Assembly: GCA_029974985.1 (NCBI GenBank) | Contig: JARKQC010000304.1 | Span: forward strand, 1-52,424 | Origin: Bacteroidota bacterium | Lineage (GTDB): Bacteria > Bacteroidota > Ignavibacteria > Kapaibacteriales > UBA2268 | DNA length: 52,424 nucleotides | Direction: 5' to 3' | Shown: positions 11,101 to 17,493 of the stretch, in pieces | Layout of the letters: every line of letters starts with the position of its first letter | How positions within the stretch are numbered: the stretch's first letter is position 1 | Made by a program: the position numbers and the translations under genes | Notes under the pieces: generated by a model | Told to the model about the DNA's origin: nothing | Seen by the model: only the letters and a program-made list of their open reading frames with translations | The model's database searches: none

Positions 11101-12125
11101 CGGGTGCAAGATTAGATTTGAATTGGAAAACAGATGTCGGATTTAATAGAAATCAAACAGTTGTTACAGATGCGTTTGGAAATCCAAGTTTTACAAATAT
11201 TATAACAGTCGAATCTTTCAATAGAACATTTATGACATTCCCATCGTTTTTTGGAATTGATATATTTAATAATTCTATCGAAAATGTAATGCGATTATAT
11301 GAAGAGCAAAAAACAATTATTGATGCAAAGTGGAAATCAAACGAAATAAATGATGTTCAAAGAAATCAATTATATCAAGAAGCATTAAATGTCGCATTTT
11401 ATAATGGTTTAGAAGCATTTTCTATATCAAGCGGTGCATCGGGTAAGTTTTTACCAGCTGTAAATTGGACTTTAAGATGGGAGGGACTCGAAAAATTTGC
11501 TTTATGGAAAGATTATGTTAAACGTATGAGTTTTGACCATCAATATGTTTCTACATATCAAGAAAACGCGCAAGTTACTGATAATGGTAGAGCCGTATTA
11601 ACACAAACTGTTCAATATGGTTTTCAACCATTTATTGGTATAAACGCTTCGTTTGATGAAGATAAATTTGATGGAGTATTTACAGCATCGTTAAGATGGT
11701 CTAATACAAAATCATATAATATAAATAATGCGGCAAGAGCAAGTGTCAATTCACAACTTACTAATGAAATTACTGCACAAGGTAGTTATACAATGCGTGG
11801 TTTTGAATTCCCATTATTTGGTTTAAAACTTAAAAATGACCTTGAATATAGCTTTTTATTTACTTTAAAACACAACAAACGACACACTTATGACATTACA
11901 TTACCGTCAGATACTTATGTAGGCGATAAAAAAGATGGAGAGACACTCGACGGAAATACCCAAATAATAATTGAGCCACGCGCACGATATTCATTAAGCA
12001 GTAGATTAACGGCTTCGTTTTTTGTAAGATACGAAGGTACATTTACTGAAGGTGCGGCTCAGCCCGGATTTCACACTACACAAGTCGGATTTGATTTAAG
12101 AATTTCAGTTGCCGGTGGCAGATAA
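5190..12125 (+). CDS. sprA: SprA, T9SS outer-membrane translocon
   Basis: A 2311-residue protein of the size expected for SprA (usually about 2300-2500). SprA forms the giant outer-membrane beta-barrel through which T9SS cargo with C-terminal sorting domains leaves the periplasm. The start is TTG at 5190, giving a signal peptide (RFLKIAFVILVFCII); the next ATG would remove it. Visible SprA-family hallmarks are FKVGYEGYDDD and LIRGGQTLFGVRADFQFG near residues 275-325, YIDDFEG at 852-858, MWVDELRL, and a C-terminal barrel ending in QVGFDLRISVAGGR. It stands alone on the plus strand after a 1.5-kb gene-poor region, with osmC 33 bases downstream. The other T9SS core genes (porK/L/M/N, porV) are not in this window. 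Frame is intact throughout. Confidence 0.96.
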   Translation: MRSRFLKIAFVILVFCIINTNKIYSNIVNTPFVMIDLQRDYNPLIFTYWYMLSNQILFPFYLQSYYELLEQQFFFSDSNSTHFALPNFLKKPQVQRRDFYDHNFGVNNSKEPQGLKTQNIMDSNAEKFTSSEMIDSISISYPYTMTLDEYTEVRRKQLQSQIWDSLLTRYDLKKALSQGDLARLLGSATGMSIPIPPNPIMSIFGKPEISINVNGEVNLRVGWRWDSQNLGTVSQFGQTQSSPIFHQDIRVNVGAKIGDKLKFNTDWNTRRTFDMDNTFKVGYEGYDDDIIKLVEVGNVNLPLTTSLIRGGQTLFGVRADFQFGPLTLKTLFSQRRGERKFVDVNGGVSKQYFSLRAYDFAKNHFFLDTAYFKIYNKYFENSNPVIPPEADPYRIKEIEVYESTNDIGEGEILAGRSIAIADLEPIRALSGEKYPDTYLEKSIKAGFVERGNFARMDSSKYKYDPNLGTIQIRNLRPDRYYAVAYRIEGPTNAKEDDYCFGTLASISGPKDTLILKLIYRPNLQPGFKTLWDRQMKNVYDINSRNVNVQETKINIWYLNKNNDSTDVIEGAPDKLVTIFQVDQVNNSSGAPQPDGQFDLVAPFFDANEGIITFPNTRPFDSALVKYFSRPDIGNPELAYQYIFSSPYDTTYEVARLNTARDRFIISGEVSGRATNRIQLGAFNLTRGSVRVTLDGVELIENQDYIIDYLAGTLTLRNPRASMPNANLKIEYEQRDIFNIATKTLAGIRGDYILYKGRNTKANLGFTLMHYDQAAIIDRVRLGEEPMSNSIFGFDGTLDVDAPWLTKALDYLPFFDTKAPSSLNVKGEWAMILPTPNKRKSDIASDGDSPVVYIDDFEGAQRYIPLGLNASQWSHSSPAVDTLTWENDIVATNYKARMYWYQYFIPRIPIREVYPNNESYQTGRNFLNPMNLVFEPNYRGIYNKNPEYLDETNVGYFNPNDRYPQRDTVKPKVWGGMMRLLSTFNTNFDNENVEYLEIMLKVNARDPGQTRFFIDLGQISEDVIPNGKNDTEDGITPASPRVNGIIDAGEDVGIDAWANDKERSTYPFPLSEEKDPARDDYAFDFQKDDRDRTPEDFLKYNNYEGNATVSELGQFPDQEVLNKNNGQQISLDNSYFSYEINLSQYDFEAEQNPQIIGGNPEKGWFLYRIPIRKPNSIVGNPLFSNIQYVRVRVQGGYLDASIADWRLVGSQWQRTSNLQANVDERDSTLSVAFVNLWENSGSPDYYTMPPGVSAPRLLNNPDPTRDVRMNEQSMAVGVKNLRFGEERMAVRFFRPLDLFFYKKLKFFLHGDGSMPEILIPGTVPKAYAFIRFGIDSSNYYEYRRPLTRGWTDVSIDMIQLSAIKQTRDSLMLYDRYEQRVPGDEYATFVIRGNPILTRVQFFGMGVANPNERFPNDLTTTMWVDELRLLNPEESSDWSGIGSVNLVLADLATVNANFQYKLPNFHQLEERFGNRSTTGNWNVTMNGNLEKFAPKSFNQMRIPTTYTHSEILETPEFVANNDINLNEAATAAYNNAIKAGKSIAEAQEARDNVINRSQTLNITDTWGITGFKFGIPINHWLISETFNKLTLGYTYSQNYERTPIYAERFNWQWRFNMQYSVNIPDILSVKPLTWIGDFPFFGAYSGLKINFLPNVFNTNITMNRRRQTEQSRFLDFPSPIIRDFSAQRSYGFNWKLFEYSFLNPIIDYSVNTNSTLVNFEFDEFGNQRTGSEIFNQMFLKNGELLNFGVNNLHSQMININLRPMLPNIFSINKYFDITGLFSTTYNWSDPLQSNPAIKDIVKNASFANNIRFNLGFRLKALGDEWFGVQSSSSSPSGLKFNRQSDTNKVQSSGLSMPLEIIKTIFFDWEKVDFIFNQQNASTNPGVFGNTGIHNFWVNGFSSGYGDLSQGPSWAYQMGLIESPHGGFNIRTSSAFPFFRFETYPGLRPPNARLQDNFRQTTSLEIKTTRPLWTGARLDLNWKTDVGFNRNQTVVTDAFGNPSFTNIITVESFNRTFMTFPSFFGIDIFNNSIENVMRLYEEQKTIIDAKWKSNEINDVQRNQLYQEALNVAFYNGLEAFSISSGASGKFLPAVNWTLRWEGLEKFALWKDYVKRMSFDHQYVSTYQENAQVTDNGRAVLTQTVQYGFQPFIGINASFDEDKFDGVFTASLRWSNTKSYNINNAARASVNSQLTNEITAQGSYTMRGFEFPLFGLKLKNDLEYSFLFTLKHNKRHTYDITLPSDTYVGDKKDGETLDGNTQIIIEPRARYSLSSRLTASFFVRYEGTFTEGAAQPGFHTTQVGFDLRISVAGGR

Positions 12126-12158
12126 TATTTTTTAATTTATTTTAAGGATATAATAATT

Positions 12159-12569
12159 TTGATTAGACATGCAACAGCCGTTTGGTACGGACCAGGAAAA
12201 GATGGAAAAGGTACTATTACTTCTCAAAGTACTGTATTAAATGAAACTCAATATTCATTTTTAAGCAGATTTGAAGATGGTATTGGAACTAATCCCGAAG
12301 AATTAATCGCAGCCGCTCATGCTGGCTGTTTTACAATGAAATTAAGCATAAATTTAGCAAATGCTGGTTTCTCGCCCGAAGTTCTTACAACGAAATGTAA
12401 TATCAAGTTTGAAAATCTTACACTAACAGAATCAAAATTGATACTAAAAGCAAAAGTCCCAAATATTGATGAAGCAAAATTTGCTGAATTAGTAAAAGAT
12501 GCTGAATTAAACTGCCCAATTTCTAAAGTATTAAATACAAAAATTTCTGTTGAATATACTTTAGAATAA
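12159..12569 (+). CDS. osmC: OsmC-family peroxiredoxin
   Basis: A 136-residue thiol peroxidase that reduces organic hydroperoxides in the cytoplasm. It aligns along its full length with OsmC from memory (TAVWYGPGKDGKG, SRFEDGIGTNPEELI, AAHAGCFTM). The peroxidatic and resolving cysteines are Cys57 (HAGCF) and Cys119 (NCPIS), and the activating Arg is Arg37 (SRFED). The start is TTG with AAGGATA about 12 bases upstream; no in-frame ATG lies near the N-terminus. It lies 33 bases after sprA and could be cotranscribed with it, though no functional link is evident. A long-loop hairpin follows. Confidence 0.93.
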   Translation: MIRHATAVWYGPGKDGKGTITSQSTVLNETQYSFLSRFEDGIGTNPEELIAAAHAGCFTMKLSINLANAGFSPEVLTTKCNIKFENLTLTESKLILKAKVPNIDEAKFAELVKDAELNCPISKVLNTKISVEYTLE

Positions 12570-12591
12570 TTTGATATTGTATTTATTAAAT

Positions 12592-12651
12592 ATGAAGTAT
12601 GTATATACTATATGATTTATAAAAGATTGGTTACTACATACTTCATTTTTT
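12592..12651 (+). terminator. Putative terminator after osmC
   Basis: ATGAAGTATGTA (12592-12603) pairs perfectly with TACATACTTCAT (12635-12646), followed by a T run. The loop of 31 bases is long for an intrinsic terminator, so this is a moderate call. Confidence 0.5.
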
Positions 12652-12745
12652 ATAAGTTGATTGTATTTGTTTAAATTTAAAAATGTTAAATATTATAATT
12701 AAAAAAAATATTAAAAAATATTAAAAATATTACACGAAAAATTCA

Positions 12746-12753
12746 TATTTTTG
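12746..12753 (+). promoter_or_regulatory. Possible -7 box of the receiver-protein gene
   Basis: TATTTTTG fits the Bacteroidota -7 consensus TAnnTTTG and lies 46 bases before the start codon. I see no good TTTG -33 element at the expected distance, and the surroundings are AT-rich, so it may be chance. Confidence 0.35.
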
Positions 12754-12799
12754 TAGAATATATTATAAGTAATCATAAATAATTATGGAATACAATTAA

Positions 12800-13270
12800 A
12801 TGTCAAAACCCTTTATACTTGTAGTTGATGATAACAAAATAACAACGAAATTATTAAAACGTTATCTCGAAGCTAATGGCTATGATGCATTAGAAGCATT
12901 CGATGGCATAGATTGCTTAGAAAAAGTTGAACAACGTAAACCCGATGCTATTGTATTAGATGTGATGATGCCTCGTATGGATGGTTATGAAACTGTTAAA
13001 AATTTAAAGGAAAACCCAGATACAAAGCATATACCAGTTATAATAGTTACAGCATTGAATGATATTCCAAATCAGTTAAAATCAATAGATGCTGGAGCTG
13101 ATGACTTTTTAAGTAAACCAATAGAAGAAAAATTATTAGTTGCTAAAGTAAAGCTATTAAGTAATTTGAATATAAATACTGCAAAAGCAGAAAAATATTA
13201 TAAATTGATAAAAGATACTATTGATGGTAATATTTCTGTTGATGAACTTCAACAAGCTATTATTGAATAG
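12800..13270 (+). CDS. Single-domain response regulator (REC)
   Basis: A 156-residue CheY-like receiver with no output domain. The phosphorylation site is Asp54 (VLDVMMPRMDG), the acidic pocket Asp10/Asp11 (VVDDN), the switch residue Thr84 (VTALND) and the conserved Lys106 (LSKPI). The last ~35 residues form a short extra helical tail (YYKLIKDTIDG...DELQQAIIE) with no recognised domain. Such proteins relay phosphate from a histidine kinase to a partner such as a kinase, phosphatase or motility machine. No kinase gene is adjacent, so the partner is unknown. It stands alone, 530 bases after sprA-osmC and ahead of tRNA-Gly. Confidence 0.93.
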   Translation: MSKPFILVVDDNKITTKLLKRYLEANGYDALEAFDGIDCLEKVEQRKPDAIVLDVMMPRMDGYETVKNLKENPDTKHIPVIIVTALNDIPNQLKSIDAGADDFLSKPIEEKLLVAKVKLLSNLNINTAKAEKYYKLIKDTIDGNISVDELQQAIIE

Positions 13271-13413
13271 TAAAAAATGAGTTCTTTTTTAATTCTTTAA
13301 TATTAAAATTGTAAATAGTTCTAATATCAGTAGTTTAATGCTTTTAGTATAAAATATGTTCTTATTCGTTCAATTTGAAAAAATAAAAAAAAATGTTCTT
13401 TGTAAATTTTTTC

Positions 13414-13444
13414 TTGTATAGTTCAAAAAAAAACCTTACATTTG
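13414..13444 (+). promoter_or_regulatory. Bacteroidota-type promoter of tRNA-Gly
   Basis: TTG (13414-13416), a 20-base gap, then TACATTTG (13437-13444), matching the primary sigma factor consensus of Bacteroidota (TTTG, 17-23 bases, TAnnTTTG). The tRNA begins 36 bases further on. Confidence 0.6.
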
Positions 13445-13479
13445 AATCCTGATTGTTGTTCAAATTTGAATAACAATAC

Positions 13480-13552
13480 GCGAAAGTAGCTCAGTTGGTA
13501 GAGCACAACCTTGCCAAGGTTGGGGTCGCGAGTTCGAGTCTCGTCTTTCGCT
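13480..13552 (+). tRNA. tRNA-Gly (GCC)
   Basis: The acceptor stem GCGAAAG (13480-13486) pairs with CTTTCGC (13545-13551). The D-arm carries AGCTCAGTTGGTAGAGC and the T-arm GTTCGAGTC. The anticodon stem CAACC/GGTTG encloses the loop TTGCCAA with anticodon GCC at 13513-13515. The discriminator is T and no CCA is encoded, so CCA must be added after transcription. Confidence 0.97.
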
Positions 13553-13587
13553 CGACAATGCAAGTTGTCACTTCCTCTTTATGCTGC

Positions 13588-13632
13588 ATGCCTTGCTGTC
13601 ATTCCCCCCGATAGTAAGGCATTTTCTTTTTT
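13588..13632 (+). terminator. Terminator after tRNA-Gly
   Basis: ATGCCTTGCTGT (13588-13599) pairs with ATAGTAAGGCAT (13611-13622) with two G-T wobbles, around an 11-base C-rich loop, followed by TTTTCTTTTTT. Confidence 0.75.
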
Positions 13633-13715
13633 AGTAAATACACTTTTTCATTTTTATTTGATTCTTAAATTAATTATTTTTGTGAATAAACATTAATTAC
13701 TAATGTGATTTTATA

Positions 13716-14648
13716 ATGAAAAAAATCTTATCAGTATTTTTTAATATTGACAGAACATATTTAGCAGGGCTAAATATTGAAGATACAGGGGTATCAATTG
13801 ATTATATTAATTCAACTATCCACAGAATTGATATTGATAATATTAATTCTGAAGAAACAAAAAATGGTATAGCTGAGCTTAATAAAATATTTTACGAAAT
13901 GCTATTCGACCCAGATGAGATAAGTATTACTTTACAATCAGAGAGTATTCTAGTAACTCAGTTTCCGGGTAAAAAAGATATGCCCGAAGACGAACTAAAT
14001 CAATTAATTAATTTTGAAATAAGGCAAGTATTTCCTCAATTTGATAATAGCGAGTTTGAGCGTTTTGTAATTCCGCTTATACCTCAAAATCCAGATTTGC
14101 AAAAAATGATGGCAGTGATTATTCCAAAAGAAGATTTTAAGGTTATAGAAGATATTATTCAAATTATCAATAAACCAATTTATAGAGTTGATATTACTCA
14201 ATTAAATTCTCACACAAGTTTTTTATTTAATTATCCCGAAATGAATGATAAGGATATTCTTTTTGTTTCTGTTCAAGGGCAATTTATAGATGTAAGCGTA
14301 CTTCAAAATGGGCAACCAATATATTACAATCTCATAGCATTGCCAAACTACAATCAAGCTGGTGAAATTCTTGAAAACGAATATGCTAAAATTGTACCAC
14401 AATATTTAGAATCAATTGACGCCTGCTTTTATTTTGGTGCTGGATTGGATAAAGATATTAGTATGATGCTTTGGGAAACTTCGAGTTTATTAGGAATCCC
14501 CGAATCTAAACGATTAAACGCATTTAGAATGATAAACACAAATTTATCTAAAAGAGAAAATGAATATTGTGCAAGGACTCTTCATATATTTCCCGCACCT
14601 ATTGGAGCTTGTTTAAATCCGCAACATTCAATTATTAAAGTTGTATGA
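13716..14648 (+). CDS. PilM-like actin-fold protein (divergent)
   Basis: A 310-residue soluble protein without signal peptide or membrane segment. The arrangement recalls PilM, the actin-like ATPase at the cytoplasmic face of type IV pilus and related machines: an N-terminal strand-rich start, then PGKKDMPEDELNQLINFEIR, resembling PilM's conserved PEKELxxAIxxE segment, then FISVSVLQNG-like strands (VQGQFIDVSVLQNGQPIYY). The usual first phosphate loop (GIDIGS) is absent; the start reads FFNIDRTYLAGLNI, so ATP binding is doubtful. No pilN/O/Q genes are adjacent. Its stop overlaps the start of rsmD by 4 bases, so they are translationally coupled. The family assignment is tentative. Confidence 0.5.
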   Translation: MKKILSVFFNIDRTYLAGLNIEDTGVSIDYINSTIHRIDIDNINSEETKNGIAELNKIFYEMLFDPDEISITLQSESILVTQFPGKKDMPEDELNQLINFEIRQVFPQFDNSEFERFVIPLIPQNPDLQKMMAVIIPKEDFKVIEDIIQIINKPIYRVDITQLNSHTSFLFNYPEMNDKDILFVSVQGQFIDVSVLQNGQPIYYNLIALPNYNQAGEILENEYAKIVPQYLESIDACFYFGAGLDKDISMMLWETSSLLGIPESKRLNAFRMINTNLSKRENEYCARTLHIFPAPIGACLNPQHSIIKVV

Positions 14649-15196
14649 GAATAATTGGTGGTTCGTTTAGAAGTAGAAAAATTAAATATAAAATTCCCGA
14701 TAATATAAGACCTACTTCTGATAGAGTAAGAGAAACGATGTTTAATATTCTTAATAATCTTATTGATTTTGAGAATTGTCTTATTCTTGATTTATTTTCC
14801 GGTACTGGTGCATTAGGATTTGAATCCCTTAGTCGAGGTGCAGAAAATGTAACTTTTGTTGAAAAGAATCGAAAATCAATAGATATTATCAAAAATATTG
14901 CTCTTGATTTAGAAATTCCTAAAAATCAATATTCAATAATAAATAGTGATGTAATTAAATATTTAAGAAATATTGATTCAATAACTCAATATGATATAAT
15001 TTTTGCAGACCCGCCGTATCATTCTAATATTTATAATGATTTATTTGAAATCATAGTGGAAAGAGATATTTTAAAAAAAGATGCACTTTTTATTGTTGAA
15101 TTTGGTAGCAGTATGAAAATTCCCGAATTATCTAAATATAATTTACTTAGTGCAAGAGAAATTGGCGATACAAGTTTTGCAATTTACACATTATAA
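14645..15196 (+). CDS. rsmD: 16S rRNA (guanine966-N2)-methyltransferase RsmD
   Basis: A 183-residue SAM-dependent methyltransferase acting on G966 of 16S rRNA in the assembled small subunit (family knowledge). All landmarks are present: MRIIGGSFRSRKI at the N-terminus, RPTSDRVRETMFNIL near 22-36, the SAM loop DLFSGTGALG at 49-58, and the catalytic ADPPY at 121-125. Length is typical (about 180-200). Its ATG overlaps the upstream PilM-like gene by ATGA. A tRNA-Leu with its own promoter follows. Confidence 0.93.
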   Translation: MRIIGGSFRSRKIKYKIPDNIRPTSDRVRETMFNILNNLIDFENCLILDLFSGTGALGFESLSRGAENVTFVEKNRKSIDIIKNIALDLEIPKNQYSIINSDVIKYLRNIDSITQYDIIFADPPYHSNIYNDLFEIIVERDILKKDALFIVEFGSSMKIPELSKYNLLSAREIGDTSFAIYTL

Positions 15197-15215
15197 TTTT
15201 TAAATAATAATTTAT

Positions 15216-15247
15216 TTTGTTCAATTTGTAAAAAATGCTTACTTTTG
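15216..15247 (+). promoter_or_regulatory. Bacteroidota-type promoter of tRNA-Leu
   Basis: TTTG (15216-15219), a 20-base spacer, then TACTTTTG (15240-15247), an exact match to TTTG-N20-TAnnTTTG. The tRNA begins 13 bases after the -7 box, leaving a 5' leader of only a few bases. Confidence 0.7.
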
Positions 15248-15260
15248 CAATTCTATAATT

Positions 15261-15343
15261 GCGGAAGTGGTGAAATTGGCAGACACGCCATCTTGAGGGG
15301 GTGGTGCCTTAATGGTGTAGGGGTTCAAGTCCCCTCTTCCGCA
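15261..15343 (+). tRNA. tRNA-Leu (GAG)
   Basis: A class II tRNA. The acceptor stem GCGGAAG pairs with CTTCCGC (15336-15342). The anticodon stem CCATC/GGTGG encloses the loop TTGAGGG with anticodon GAG at 15295-15297. A short variable arm (TGCCTTAATGGTGTA) and the T-arm GGGGTTCAAGTCCCC follow. The discriminator is A and no CCA is encoded. Confidence 0.96.
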
Positions 15344-15347
15344 CACA

Positions 15348-15378
15348 AAACTGCTAATTATTTTAGCAGTTTTTTTTT
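15348..15378 (+). terminator. Terminator after tRNA-Leu
   Basis: AAACTGCTAA (15348-15357) pairs perfectly with TTAGCAGTTT (15363-15372) around a 5-base loop, followed by an unbroken T run to 15378. A textbook intrinsic terminator. Confidence 0.9.
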
Positions 15379-15444
15379 GCATTTAAAAATTTTTATGCTT
15401 TATATTCTTCTATAAATTTTTAAACATTGAATATTGATTTTTGT

Positions 15445-17493
15445 ATGAAAATTAGGCGTATATTTTTAATTTTATTATTTTCATTTCTATTTTTTTCTTG
15501 TGAAGATGAAAATCCCGATTTAGTAAACCCACCGGATAAAACTAGCTCAATACGCTATCGTTTTGTTAATTTAGCTCTTGATAAACAAAGTAGGGAAATT
15601 AAAGTTGGGGAATCATCTTTAAGTCCATCAACGGCTTGGGGAAATATTAGCCCAACCTTTAATCCGCCTGCTGATACGGGCTATATATCAATTTATAAAA
15701 ATGGTAGTATCGAGTTCGAATTATCTAATTTAACAAGATTTATAAGAAATACAAATTATACATATTTTGCACTTAGTTCGCATATTTGCGATAATTTAGC
15801 TCAATGTGGAGCCGATACAATAATCGGCTTAAGAACAACTAATGCTATCCCTGATAACAATTTCGAATCTTTATTGAAATTTATTAACGCATATCCAGAT
15901 ACTACGCTTAGAATTTCTATTAGAGAAGGTTGCCCAAATGGCAATATACTTTTTACACCTCATAATTATAAACAATATTCTATAAATCCTATAACAGTTC
16001 GCTCGGGTGATTTAAATTTTTCTGTTGTTATTTCAAGTACAAATCTTAATGGGATAAGAGATTCAGCTATTAATTTATATTCCTCTAATTTAGTAGCTAA
16101 AGGTCAATATACAATTGTAGCCCATCAAGATATTAATGGTGGAATTGCTATCACAATACTTGATGAAAATGATTTAACGACTAATGCACTTAGTCCCGCA
16201 AAAATTATCCCTGAAAAAACTACAGAAATGCGTACAATTAATATTTCTGATAGCGAAATTTTAGTTAAAATCAGAAATAGCGATACAATTAATTCAAATA
16301 TTTCCAAACAATATATAGATAATTACAACACAATAAGTGCTTGTATATCTTCTTTTAATGATACATTAGATATTGTTACAAATAATTCTATAAATAGCTC
16401 AATTAGCGCGTCATTAGATGTTTTAAGTAAATATTCATTATTGGTATTTAATAAAGATAAATATGGCACATTAGGATCTGTACTACTCGAACCCCAAAAA
16501 TTAAATGTTGAGACAAAAGGAAAAGCAATTATTAGAGTAATAAATACAATTAATGAAGAATATCGTATTAATGTTTCTGTTGGTGCAAGAAAGGAAACGG
16601 ACAAGACAAAATTTCCAAGTAATTTTAGTTCAGGTATATCTTTATCTAACCAATTGCAATTTCATACGGTTTCTTCATTTTCAGTCGTTAATCCGGGCCC
16701 CGCTCCATTAAGCGTATTTACTTCTTCATATCCATCACGATTATTATATGCTGCAAATACATATTTTGAAGCTGATAAAGAGTATATTATTGTAGTTTCA
16801 AAAGATAAATCTGATGAAATAAAACTAACAATGATTTCTAATGATGAAGAAAACAAAAAAATCAACTATCTTGAAAAGGGAGTATTTTTACAAATTGTTA
16901 ATTCGAGTTCGGACAATAGTTCTATTAAGATTGATATAAATTCTAAAAATACGGGCAGAGCAATACTTGAAAATGCTGAATTGCATATTACAAATTCACT
17001 TGCTACGGTTTTAGATAGCACAAATCAAGAAATATTTATAAATGGACAAATATTTACTTCTAATGCTCAAAAAAATGAAAGAATTATGCTCGTTGCAGGT
17101 GGAAAATCAAATGATTTAAGAGTAATAATAAATAAATTTGAACCACTTAATGAAAATAATAGATTTAGAGTAAGATTCGTAAATTCAACTTATGATATAC
17201 CATTACTATATTTAAAGAAAAATTTGCAGGATTCTACTTTTTTTGAAACTGTTGAAATAAATGATTTTTCTTCTTATACTGTTGAAAATAGAGAGCAAAA
17301 GCCATCTTTTTTCTTTTATGAACCGGGTAATACAGGATATGTCGGAAGATTTAGTGATGTAATTATGTCCTTAGGCAAAAGTTATTGTATAATTATGTAT
17401 GGATATTCAAGCCGTGAATGTTTGAAATATTCTGATAAAAATTCCGATGTAGAGCCAAACTGTTATTCATTTATTATTCAACAGGAATTCTAA
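15445..17493 (+). CDS. Large lipoprotein with DUF4397-like repeats
   Basis: A 682-residue lipoprotein. ATG at 15445 is preferred over an in-frame TTG at 15427 because it starts a clean lipoprotein signal (MKIRRIFLILLFSFLFFSC) with the acylated Cys at residue 19. The mature chain appears to hold several copies of a beta-rich domain starting like RYRFVNLALD, IRVINTINEEY, LQIVNSSSDN and RVRFVNSTYD, resembling DUF4397 (R-V-x-N/H-A... VGxxxL...). Binding function is unknown. Its stop overlaps the ATG of the following subtilase by one base (TAATG), so the two are translationally coupled. It may partner or anchor the protease (inference). Confidence 0.8.
   Translation: MKIRRIFLILLFSFLFFSCEDENPDLVNPPDKTSSIRYRFVNLALDKQSREIKVGESSLSPSTAWGNISPTFNPPADTGYISIYKNGSIEFELSNLTRFIRNTNYTYFALSSHICDNLAQCGADTIIGLRTTNAIPDNNFESLLKFINAYPDTTLRISIREGCPNGNILFTPHNYKQYSINPITVRSGDLNFSVVISSTNLNGIRDSAINLYSSNLVAKGQYTIVAHQDINGGIAITILDENDLTTNALSPAKIIPEKTTEMRTINISDSEILVKIRNSDTINSNISKQYIDNYNTISACISSFNDTLDIVTNNSINSSISASLDVLSKYSLLVFNKDKYGTLGSVLLEPQKLNVETKGKAIIRVINTINEEYRINVSVGARKETDKTKFPSNFSSGISLSNQLQFHTVSSFSVVNPGPAPLSVFTSSYPSRLLYAANTYFEADKEYIIVVSKDKSDEIKLTMISNDEENKKINYLEKGVFLQIVNSSSDNSSIKIDINSKNTGRAILENAELHITNSLATVLDSTNQEIFINGQIFTSNAQKNERIMLVAGGKSNDLRVIINKFEPLNENNRFRVRFVNSTYDIPLLYLKKNLQDSTFFETVEINDFSSYTVENREQKPSFFFYEPGNTGYVGRFSDVIMSLGKSYCIIMYGYSSRECLKYSDKNSDVEPNCYSFIIQQEF

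Noticed and set aside
13511..13696. Open frame overlapping tRNA-Gly
   Set aside because: It starts inside the tRNA gene and covers its terminator; a chance frame.
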